In this document: positions 53,673 to 60,863 of the stretch, in pieces | How the letters are laid out: each line of letters begins with the position of its first letter | Numbering within the stretch: the first letter of the stretch is position 1 | Assembly: GCF_014641635.1 (NCBI RefSeq) | Contig: NZ_BMIC01000001.1 | Span: 248,001 to 312,000 of the forward strand | DNA from: Aquaticitalea lipolytica | Lineage (GTDB): Bacteria; Bacteroidota; Bacteroidia; Flavobacteriales; Flavobacteriaceae | Length of the DNA: 64,000 nucleotides | Reading direction: 5' to 3' | Translations under genes and position numbers: made by a program | Notes under the pieces: model-generated | The model's input: only the letters and a program-made list of their open reading frames with translations | Databases searched by the model: none | Told to the model about the DNA's origin: nothing

Positions 53673-53691
53673 TTCCTGCAAAAAACAGGAA
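53673..53691 (-). promoter_or_regulatory. Leader hairpin immediately before hisS
   Basis: Stem TTCCTG / CAGGAA (53673-53678 with 53686-53691) with a 7-base loop ends 6 bp before the hisS ATG on the minus strand. Such a fold could cover the ribosome entry site. Confidence 0.4.
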
Positions 53692-53761
53692 TCTCTTTTT
53701 TAGTCTATCAATTTAAACTTCTTCCGAAATAAAAACTGATTAAAATTAATCTTACTTACAG

Positions 53762-53788
53762 CAAAAATATCATAATTTTTATAGGCAA
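53762..53788 (-). promoter_or_regulatory. Promoter of hisS
   Basis: On the minus strand TTG (53786-53788), 16 bp, TATTTTTG (53762-53769). Transcription would start near 53756, about 90 nt before the hisS ATG. Confidence 0.65.
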
Positions 53789-53874
53789 TCATAAGATATT
53801 TCAAATTTATAGTAACTTTATTGGCATTTAGTAGTCTTATAGAAAATCAATCTTAACAAGAACTCCATAAATTT

Positions 53875-55116
53875 ATGTTTTCATTATTTAGAGAAAATTT
53901 TAAAATTGCAGTTAATTCAATAAAAACTCAACTGTTGCGAACCATTTTAACAGTTTTAATTATTGCTATAGGAATAACTGCCTTAGTTGGTATTTTAAGT
54001 GCTGTATCAAATTTAGAAAACACTATTTCGAGTGATTTCTCATCAATGGGAGCAAATACCTTTAATATTCAACGTTATGAGTTTAACGCACAACGACAAA
54101 GCGGAAGTGAAGCAAGAAAAATTAACCCTGTTATTAGCTATAGAAATGTAAAAGATTTTGAAGAGAATTATAACTTTCCTTATACAAAAACTTCAATTTC
54201 ATTTGTTGGTACTCGTAATGCTGAGGTGAAATATGAAAACAAAAAAACTGATCCAGAAGTAACCATTTTAGGTGTTAACGAAAATTTTATTCAAAATTCT
54301 GGCTTAGAAGTGAATGATGGACGTGAACTCAACTATTTTGATGTTCTTAATAGTAATACTGTTTGTGTTATTGGTAGTGATTTAGCAAAATCTATTTTAT
54401 CTGATGTAAATCCAATTGGACAAACCATTAGTGTTAGAGGTGCTAAATTTAAGGTTATTGGTGTATTGAAGTCTAAAGGAGCAACGTTTGGAAACAATCA
54501 GGATTTACGTGTATTGTTACCATTACAAAAGGCTCGAACAATTTTTACAAATCCAGACATAAACTATAGTTTAAGTATAAAAACTGATAAAAAAGACATG
54601 TTAGAAGGTGCGCAAGATGAAGCCATTTTAACATTTAGGAATATTAGAGGTTTAAACCCTGTTGAAGAAAATAACTTTGGGTTAGAGCGTAGTGATGACC
54701 TAATAAATCGTATTGGCTCAATAACTCAATACTTATATATTGCTGCTTGGATTATTAGCATCATAACTATTACAGGTTCTTCTATCGCATTAATGAATAT
54801 ACTTTTTGTATCAGTAACTGAACGTACTAGAGAAATTGGTGTACGTAAAGCGCTTGGTGCTAAACGAAAAACTATAGCTTCACAATTCTTTATGGAAGCA
54901 ATTATTATTGGTCAATTAGGAGGAATTGTTGGAATTATTCTTGGGATACTAATTGGTTACGGATTTTCTTCATTAGCAGGTTTTAAGTTCGTAATTCCTT
55001 GGCTAGCTATGTTTAGCGCATTTACGATTGCATTTATTGTTGCTGTTATTGCTGGGTTACTACCAGCTGTTAAAGCAGCAAAACTTGATCCTGTTGAGTC
55101 GTTGAGATATGAGTAA
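53875..55116 (+). CDS. ABC transporter permease, MacB/FtsX type
   Basis: 413 aa. One N-terminal transmembrane helix (about 20-42), a MacB periplasmic core-like domain (about 45-265) and three C-terminal helices of an FtsX domain with T-E-R-T-R-E-I-G-V-R-K-A-L-G-A. Such permeases form mechanotransmission complexes that move lipids, peptides or drugs outward. No ATPase gene lies beside it in this window. The gene is convergent with the DUF6495-like gene, with 1 bp between the stops. Confidence 0.9.
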   Translation: MFSLFRENFKIAVNSIKTQLLRTILTVLIIAIGITALVGILSAVSNLENTISSDFSSMGANTFNIQRYEFNAQRQSGSEARKINPVISYRNVKDFEENYNFPYTKTSISFVGTRNAEVKYENKKTDPEVTILGVNENFIQNSGLEVNDGRELNYFDVLNSNTVCVIGSDLAKSILSDVNPIGQTISVRGAKFKVIGVLKSKGATFGNNQDLRVLLPLQKARTIFTNPDINYSLSIKTDKKDMLEGAQDEAILTFRNIRGLNPVEENNFGLERSDDLINRIGSITQYLYIAAWIISIITITGSSIALMNILFVSVTERTREIGVRKALGAKRKTIASQFFMEAIIIGQLGGIVGIILGILIGYGFSSLAGFKFVIPWLAMFSAFTIAFIVAVIAGLLPAVKAAKLDPVESLRYE

Positions 55117-55117
55117 T

Positions 55118-55591
55118 TTATTTAATTACTAATTTTTCAAAATACTTAAACAAATCCCCTTTTGTAATGACTGCTCCTTGCTGAATAAGTTTAAACTTAT
55201 CTAATGACTTATCTTCTGAGTATGATTTATTTGCGGTTAAAAACTCTACATCGTCAGATAATAAGTTGTTTCTAAACCAATCAAATCCTTCGCTTGTTGT
55301 TAAGTCAATTTCTTCATTCTTTAGTTTTATGGCAATCAAGGTCATGATGTCTTCCTTAAGATGAAACAAATGCATTTGCTGTGATGATATATGCTCTAAA
55401 TAAGTAACTTGCCCTAATACACCTTCCCAAACCAAATCACTAAACACATCTAATTCCTGTTCAGCAACTTCTGGTTTATTAGCTTTAATTTCATCCCATT
55501 CTTTAGCTGTAATAGACTGTGTTGCTAAAAAATTAATAAATTCTTTATGTAGTTCTTCAAATTGTTCTTTAGTAAGTCTTGTATACTTCAT
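55118..55591 (-). CDS. DUF6495-like flavobacterial protein
   Basis: 157 aa, soluble and mainly helical and acidic, beginning M-K-Y-T-R-L-T-K-E-Q-F-E-E-L. I assign it tentatively to DUF6495, a Flavobacteriia family without known function. No catalytic motif is evident. It lies between the ABC permease (convergent) and the Oar-like receptor (same strand, upstream, separated by a terminator). Confidence 0.65.
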   Translation of the reverse strand: MKYTRLTKEQFEELHKEFINFLATQSITAKEWDEIKANKPEVAEQELDVFSDLVWEGVLGQVTYLEHISSQQMHLFHLKEDIMTLIAIKLKNEEIDLTTSEGFDWFRNNLLSDDVEFLTANKSYSEDKSLDKFKLIQQGAVITKGDLFKYFEKLVIK

Positions 55592-55611
55592 AATATATTA
55601 TAAATAAAAAA

Positions 55612-55634
55612 TGCGCTCCTTAAAAAAGGAGCGC
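55612..55634 (-). terminator. Terminator of the Oar-like receptor gene
   Basis: Stem TGCGCTCCTT / AAGGAGCGCA; on the minus strand it is followed by a T-rich tract. Confidence 0.88.
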
Positions 55635-55659
55635 AAATTTATTAATTTAATATTTATTA

Positions 55660-58600
55660 TTAGAATATATAGCGTAAACCAAATTGTGCTTGCCATCTAG
55701 ACGCTAAACTAGAGTCATAATTAAATGTACTTTGCAAATCTGGGTTAAATGTATATGTTGGCACACTGCTAGAGTCTACACTAACTCCAAGTGGCTGAAC
55801 GCTATTTGGTTGTTGTGTTAATCCCCAATCTGAATTTAATAAATTACCAACATTTAATACATCGATACTTAATTGGATGGTATTAGTTTTATTTTCTGAA
55901 ACTTTAAAATTAAAATCTTGTAATAATTTTAAATCCCAACGGCTTCTCCAAGGTGCAATTGCTCCATAACGCTCAGCATATTGACCTCTTCTACCACTTA
56001 AGTAATCGTCTTGTTGTATGTAAGCTTCAAAAGCAGCAGCTTGGCCAGCTCCAGAAAAATTCATTTGATTAACTTCAGCTTCAGTTGGTATATATATTAA
56101 GTCGTTTAAGTTAGAACCATCACCATTAATATCACCACCATAAGTATAGTTAAAACGTCCTCCTTGTGCATATTCAAAGAATGTTGAGATTGTTGTTCCC
56201 CAACTTCCATAAGTCCACTTTTTACTAGCTACACCAATAAATCTATGGTTATCTCCATATTTTGAATAAGCTAATACATCATCATTTACATTTCCTAAGG
56301 CTGGATTAAATGCAAAAGCATCCCCAGTTATCTCAGCCTCAATAGAATTAACATCTTTTGAATTTAAGTAGCTATATCCTAACATTGCGTATAAACCTTT
56401 ATCAAATGTTTTTTGTGCTTTTAAAGCAACATTCCAGATTCTACCTTTATCAGAATTTGTAAAAACGTAAGCATTGTTTATTACATCAGAAGATGTATAA
56501 ATTGGTCTGTTATCAACTCCTGATAATGTTCCACTAGGAGTTGTTAATCCCCAATTCTGAACGTGCGCTCCATTAATATCTTTAGTGTAAGATACATCTC
56601 CTGTTAATGTAAGTCCATTTTCAAATCTATAATCTGTACCTATATTTGTTCTCCAAACTTGTGGGAATTTGTAATCAGGGTCAACTGCTTGATAAAAGAA
56701 TACTTCTGGATTAGCAATTTGATTTCCTAACCATACAAAAGGAAAACGGCCTGTAAACAATCCTGAACCTCCTCTAAACTGAAATGTTTTGTCACCATTT
56801 ACATCATAATTAAATCCTACTCTTGGAGAAATCAACCAATCGTTATTTGGCATTTTTGTATTATCTAAAAATACTGTTTCTCCAGTATTTGGATTAACAT
56901 AAGGAATACTTGGTACATAACAACAAGCTCTATCAATTACTTCTTGAGCTTTTTCAGCTGAGTCAAAAAATAGTGGCTTATCAAAACGCACACCATAAGT
57001 TAATTTAAATTTATCTGACACATTCCATTCATCTTGTAAATAAAATGACATTTGGCCTACATTAGTCTCTGCTAAAGCCCAACCACCTGCTACTCCATCT
57101 CCATTTGCAGATAAAGAACTATGTGCTGCTAATGCTTGGTCATATAAGTTTTGTAATTGTCCTGAACTTACAAAGTTTGGAAAATCTGCCATAGTGGTTG
57201 TAGGAAAGAAAACTCCTTGAGCACCATAAACACCTAAATTGAATGAATTATCAAACTGGAATTTTTCAAATGAAAAACCAATAGTATAAGTATGGTCTCC
57301 TTTAAAGTAGTTTAAGTTATTTGAAAACTGAAATACTTTTTGGTCTAATTTATTATGAATTGAAAATGGCTCATGCCCAGCAATAATATAATTTGATCCA
57401 TCTTTAGTTATTGTAAAAGTTGGAGCTGGAGTTGATAACGGGTTTCTAAAATCATCAAAATGTGTATAACCAACTTGCAATTTATTACTTGTCTCTTCAG
57501 ATAAAGTAGAAGTTAATTCTAACTGAACCGATCTAATATTGTTGTTTATTTGGTAACCTGAATTTTCAAACTGTAATGTATTAGCGTTTGGACCTCTAAA
57601 ACCTAATGCTGTTGGATGCGCTGGTTTTTCTTTTCCTGCATTTAAGAAATTATAAATTACAGCAAGTCTATTCTTTTCGTTAATATTCCAATCTAACTTA
57701 AATATTCCTTTATTAGATTCAGAAGCATAAGTAAATCCTTGATAAGCACCAGGATTATAACCTATATCTAATAAGGCATTTTGAACAGTTATTAAATCTG
57801 CTTCTAAAACTCTAGATTCATTTACTGCTCCACTTCCTGTATTTGGGATCCAACCATTGCTACCAAGGTCTGTACGCTCATCTTTTTCGAAGTTCATAAA
57901 GAAGAATAATTTATTCTTTACTATTGGTCCTCCTAAACTAAATCCATATTGGTTTTGTTCTAATTTTGGTTTAATAACATCTTCACCTCTTACTTTTCCT
58001 CCAGTAAAATCTTCATTTCTAAAAAAACCATAAACAGTTCCTTCAAATTCATTTGTTCCACTTTTTGTAACCGCGTTAACAGCTGCTCCTGTAAAACCTG
58101 ATTGAGTAACATCGTAAGGTGCTGTAGAAACTGTAATTTGGTCAATCGCGTCTAATGATATTGGTTGAGAATCTGTTTGTCCTCCTGGAGTTGCTGCATC
58201 TAAACCAAATGGATTTGTAAAAATTGCTCCATCTAAAGAGAAGTTATTAAACTGGTCGTTTCTACCTCCAAAAGAACCATTACTTGCAGTAGGCTCTAAA
58301 CGCGTAAAATCTGATGCCGATCTTGAAATTGTAGGAAGCCTAGTAAGTTCTCTACGTCCAACATTGGTTTCTGCTCCTGTTCTATCACTTCCAAATGTTC
58401 CTGTGCCTGTTGAACCAGTAATAACTACTGTATCTAACTGCTCGCTATCTGGAACCATTTTAGAGTCAATATTTTCTGTTTTTCCTAAAGTTAAATATAT
58501 GTTATCAAGAACTTGTTCTTTATAACCTACATAACTTATAGTTACTGTATATGGTCCGCCAACTCTAAGGTTAATTAAGTTGTATCTACCATCAAAATTT

Positions 58601-58773
58601 GTAGCTACACCATAAGTAGTACCAGTTGGTGTATGAACAACAACAATGTTAGCTCCTGGCAATGGTTGGTCTGTTTCATCAAGAATTAATCCTTTAATGC
58701 TTGATGTTGTAACTTGTGCAATTGCAATAACTGAACAAAACATTAAAACAAAAGTCAATAATAGTTTTTTCAT
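55660..58773 (-). CDS. Oar-like TonB-dependent receptor
   Basis: 1037 aa. The signal peptide ends A-I-A-Q. A carboxypeptidase-regulatory-like domain (about 25-110, D-E-T-D-Q-P-L-P-G-A-N-I-V-V) is followed by a plug (V-V-I-T-G-S, then R-L-E-P-T-A-S-N-G-S-F-G-G-R) and a long beta-barrel ending F-G-L-R-Y-I-F. The pattern fits the Oar group of TonB receptors, involved in outer-membrane adhesion and uptake or protein export in Myxococcota and Bacteroidota. Substrate unknown. No STN domain, so it is not an ECF signalling receptor. Confidence 0.88.
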   Translation of the reverse strand: MKKLLLTFVLMFCSVIAIAQVTTSSIKGLILDETDQPLPGANIVVVHTPTGTTYGVATNFDGRYNLINLRVGGPYTVTISYVGYKEQVLDNIYLTLGKTENIDSKMVPDSEQLDTVVITGSTGTGTFGSDRTGAETNVGRRELTRLPTISRSASDFTRLEPTASNGSFGGRNDQFNNFSLDGAIFTNPFGLDAATPGGQTDSQPISLDAIDQITVSTAPYDVTQSGFTGAAVNAVTKSGTNEFEGTVYGFFRNEDFTGGKVRGEDVIKPKLEQNQYGFSLGGPIVKNKLFFFMNFEKDERTDLGSNGWIPNTGSGAVNESRVLEADLITVQNALLDIGYNPGAYQGFTYASESNKGIFKLDWNINEKNRLAVIYNFLNAGKEKPAHPTALGFRGPNANTLQFENSGYQINNNIRSVQLELTSTLSEETSNKLQVGYTHFDDFRNPLSTPAPTFTITKDGSNYIIAGHEPFSIHNKLDQKVFQFSNNLNYFKGDHTYTIGFSFEKFQFDNSFNLGVYGAQGVFFPTTTMADFPNFVSSGQLQNLYDQALAAHSSLSANGDGVAGGWALAETNVGQMSFYLQDEWNVSDKFKLTYGVRFDKPLFFDSAEKAQEVIDRACCYVPSIPYVNPNTGETVFLDNTKMPNNDWLISPRVGFNYDVNGDKTFQFRGGSGLFTGRFPFVWLGNQIANPEVFFYQAVDPDYKFPQVWRTNIGTDYRFENGLTLTGDVSYTKDINGAHVQNWGLTTPSGTLSGVDNRPIYTSSDVINNAYVFTNSDKGRIWNVALKAQKTFDKGLYAMLGYSYLNSKDVNSIEAEITGDAFAFNPALGNVNDDVLAYSKYGDNHRFIGVASKKWTYGSWGTTISTFFEYAQGGRFNYTYGGDINGDGSNLNDLIYIPTEAEVNQMNFSGAGQAAAFEAYIQQDDYLSGRRGQYAERYGAIAPWRSRWDLKLLQDFNFKVSENKTNTIQLSIDVLNVGNLLNSDWGLTQQPNSVQPLGVSVDSSSVPTYTFNPDLQSTFNYDSSLASRWQAQFGLRYIF

Positions 58774-58814
58774 TAGTTTTATAAGGTTTAGTTAATTTTA
58801 CGTAAAAGTAAAAT

Positions 58815-58847
58815 AAAAAAGGCTACTCAAATGAGTAGCCTTAATAA
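58815..58847 (-). terminator. Terminator of the rpsF-rpsR-rplI operon
   Basis: Stem AAGGCTACTC / GAGTAGCCTT with loop; on the minus strand it ends in a T-run. Confidence 0.92.
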
Positions 58848-58869
58848 TTTATTAACGCATTAATGTTAA

Positions 58870-59319
58870 TTATGCTTCAGCAATAACTTCGAAAGGTAAA
58901 TCTACAGTTACATCTCTGTGTAATCTAATTACAGCATCGTATTTTCCTGTACGTTTTACAGTTCCACCAATTACATTGATGTACTTTCTTTCGATAGTAT
59001 GACCTTCTTTTTGTAAAGCATCAGCTAAATCCATATTGTTTACAGAACCAAATAATTTATCACCTGATCCTACTTTAGAAGCAATTTTAATTTCTAATGC
59101 TTTTAATGCATCAGCAATTTTAGTAGCCTCTTCAACAATTTTCTTCTCTTTAAAAGCTCTTTGCTTTAATGTTTCAGCTAATACTTTTTTAGCTGAAGCT
59201 GTAGCCATTATAGCTTGTCCTTGAGGAATTAAAAAATTTCTACCATAACCGTTCTTTACTGTTACAATATCGTCTTTAAATCCTAAATTTTCAACGTCTT
59301 GTTTTAATATAAGTTCCAT
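58870..59319 (-). CDS. rplI: Large-subunit ribosomal protein bL9
   Basis: 149 aa. The L9 N-terminal signature is G-F-K-D-D-I-V-T-V-K-N-G-Y-G-R-N-F-L-I-P (residues 13-32), followed by the long connecting helix and the C-terminal domain. It binds 23S rRNA near the L1 stalk. Third gene of the operon after rpsR, 12 bp away. Confidence 0.97.
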   Translation of the reverse strand: MELILKQDVENLGFKDDIVTVKNGYGRNFLIPQGQAIMATASAKKVLAETLKQRAFKEKKIVEEATKIADALKALEIKIASKVGSGDKLFGSVNNMDLADALQKEGHTIERKYINVIGGTVKRTGKYDAVIRLHRDVTVDLPFEVIAEA

Positions 59320-59331
59320 AGTTATGTTTTA

Positions 59332-59628
59332 TTATTTTAATAAATCTGCTACATAAGGCATCAACGCAAGGTGACGAGCTCTTTTTACTGCAGTAGATAC
59401 TTTTCTTTGATATTTTAATGAAGTTCCTGTTAAACGTCTTGGTAACAATTTACCTTGCTCGTTAACAAAGCTTAATAAAAAGTCTGCGTCTTTGTAATCA
59501 ATATACTTGATGCCAGACTTTTTGAAACGACAATATTTTTTCGTTTTGCTAGTGTCTATATTTAATGGCGTAAGATATCTAATCTCTCCATCTTTTTTTC
59601 CTTTAGCTTGTTGTTCTATTGATGACAT
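59332..59628 (-). CDS. rpsR: Small-subunit ribosomal protein bS18
   Basis: 98 aa. S18 core: [23 protein letters not shown], and a basic C-terminal helix. It partners with S6 on the 30S platform. The 98-residue length includes the flavobacterial N-terminal extension. Only 2 bp separate it from rpsF. Confidence 0.97.
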   Translation of the reverse strand: MSSIEQQAKGKKDGEIRYLTPLNIDTSKTKKYCRFKKSGIKYIDYKDADFLLSFVNEQGKLLPRRLTGTSLKYQRKVSTAVKRARHLALMPYVADLLK

Positions 59629-59630
59629 AA

Positions 59631-59969
59631 TTACGCTTTTTGTTTGTTTCTAGTTCTTCTTTTTTCAGCCCAAGCAATTGCATGCTTATCTAATTTCACT
59701 GTTAAGTAACGCATAAAACGCTCATCACGTCTAAACTCTAATTCTAATGGAGAAATAACTTCACCATCTACAGTGTATTCAAATAAGTGATAGAAACCAC
59801 TTTTTTTGTGTTGAATTGGGTAAGCTAATTTTTTTAGTCCCCAATCTTCTTTGGCTATCATCTTCGCTCCTCTAGAAACAAGAAAATCTTCGTATTTCTC
59901 TACTGTTTCCTTTATCTGTGTTTCAGATAAAACGGGATTTAAGATGAAAACAGTTTCATAATGATTCAT
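59631..59969 (-). CDS. rpsF: Small-subunit ribosomal protein bS6
   Basis: 112 aa from the ATG at 59969 ([12 protein letters not shown]). An upstream in-frame start at 60002 is rejected because it lies on the promoter -7 box. S6 binds S18 and 16S rRNA. It leads the rpsF-rpsR-rplI operon. Confidence 0.97.
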   Translation of the reverse strand: MNHYETVFILNPVLSETQIKETVEKYEDFLVSRGAKMIAKEDWGLKKLAYPIQHKKSGFYHLFEYTVDGEVISPLELEFRRDERFMRYLTVKLDKHAIAWAEKRRTRNKQKA

Positions 59970-59999
59970 AAAAATTGTGTTTATAATTAAAAATGGCTG

Positions 60000-60030
60000 C
60001 AAAAATAGACATAATTTCTAATTCTGGCAA
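60000..60030 (-). promoter_or_regulatory. Promoter of the rpsF operon
   Basis: On the minus strand TTG (60028-60030), 20 bp, TATTTTTG (60000-60007). Transcription would start near 59993, a leader of about 24 nt. Confidence 0.75.
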
Positions 60031-60086
60031 CATAATTTCACGTATTTTTTTAGTTATTTTGAAATGTTAAAATTTTGTTAAATGAA

Positions 60087-60135
60087 ACACTTTACCGATG
60101 TTTTTTGGTTTTTATCCGAATTTTTTGTACTATTG
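60087..60135 (+). promoter_or_regulatory. Candidate regulatory element and promoter, copy C (LytTR regulator gene)
   Basis: Half-sites ACACTTTAC and GGTTTTTAT are 20 bp apart and align with the elements at 42791 and 45831. TTTG (60104-60107), 20 bp, TACTATTG (60128-60135, one mismatch to TAnnTTTG) has the same geometry as copy B. Confidence 0.55.
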
Positions 60136-60166
60136 TCGATATCTTAACCTAAAATATTGAAATGTT

Positions 60167-60862
60167 ATGACTTTAAACTGTGTAGTAGTTGATGATTCTG
60201 CAATACAACGATTGTCGATAGTAAAGTTAATAGAGAATCATTCCTCTCTTAACCTTATTGCAGAATACAGTAGTGCTCTAGAGACCAAGAACGGCCTAAA
60301 TACTCATAAAGTAGATCTTATCTTCTTAGATATAGAAATGCCTGTACTTAACGGTTTCGAACTACTAGATGTACTCAACAATAAACCCCAAATTATTTTT
60401 GTTACTGGTAAAACCGAATACGCTTTTAAAGCTTTTAATTACGATGCTACTGACTATTTACAAAAACCAATCACAAGAGAACGTTTTAACACTGCTGTTG
60501 AAAAAGCTCTAGAACAACATAAATTAAAGTTAGACTTTAATGAAACTGATGGTGAGCATATTTTTGTTAAAAGTAATCTAAAAAAGCGTAAAGTTTACAT
60601 CAAAGATATAAAATGGATTGAAGCTCTTGGTGATTATGTGAAATTAGTTACTGAAGAGAACAGCTTAGTAGTATTATCTACTATGAAAGCTTTTGAACAA
60701 GAATTACCTGAAGGCAAATTTTTAAGAATACATAAATCGTATATCGTAAATCTAGATAAAGTAGACCGTTTTAACAGTAAAAATGTTGAAGTTGGTGCTT
60801 ATGAAATTCCTTTAAGTAGAAATAAAAAATCAGATTTAGTAGAGGCTTTAAATAACATTTAA
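60167..60862 (+). CDS. LytTR-family response regulator
   Basis: 231 aa. The receiver domain (1-120) has V-V-D-D-S, the phospho-acceptor D55 in I-F-L-D-I-E-M-P, and a lysine in Q-K-P-I. The LytTR DNA-binding domain (about 130-230) has F-V-K-S, Y-I-K-D-I-K-W-I-E-A-L-G-D-Y-V and F-L-R-I-H-K-S-Y-I-V-N. LytTR regulators bind direct repeats about two helical turns apart. No histidine kinase lies beside it, so the partner is elsewhere. Its promoter bears the same paired-repeat element as the two T9SS cargo genes. Confidence 0.93.
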   Translation: MTLNCVVVDDSAIQRLSIVKLIENHSSLNLIAEYSSALETKNGLNTHKVDLIFLDIEMPVLNGFELLDVLNNKPQIIFVTGKTEYAFKAFNYDATDYLQKPITRERFNTAVEKALEQHKLKLDFNETDGEHIFVKSNLKKRKVYIKDIKWIEALGDYVKLVTEENSLVVLSTMKAFEQELPEGKFLRIHKSYIVNLDKVDRFNSKNVEVGAYEIPLSRNKKSDLVEALNNI

Positions 60863-60863
60863 T

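Noticed and set aside
53667-53760. T-box riboswitch in the hisS leader
   Set aside because: No T-box consensus or specifier loop is recognisable and no terminator/antiterminator pair is seen.
59970-60002. Longer S6 protein starting at 60002
   Set aside because: The start falls on the rpsF promoter -7 box, and S6 proteins begin at M-N-H-Y-E-T.
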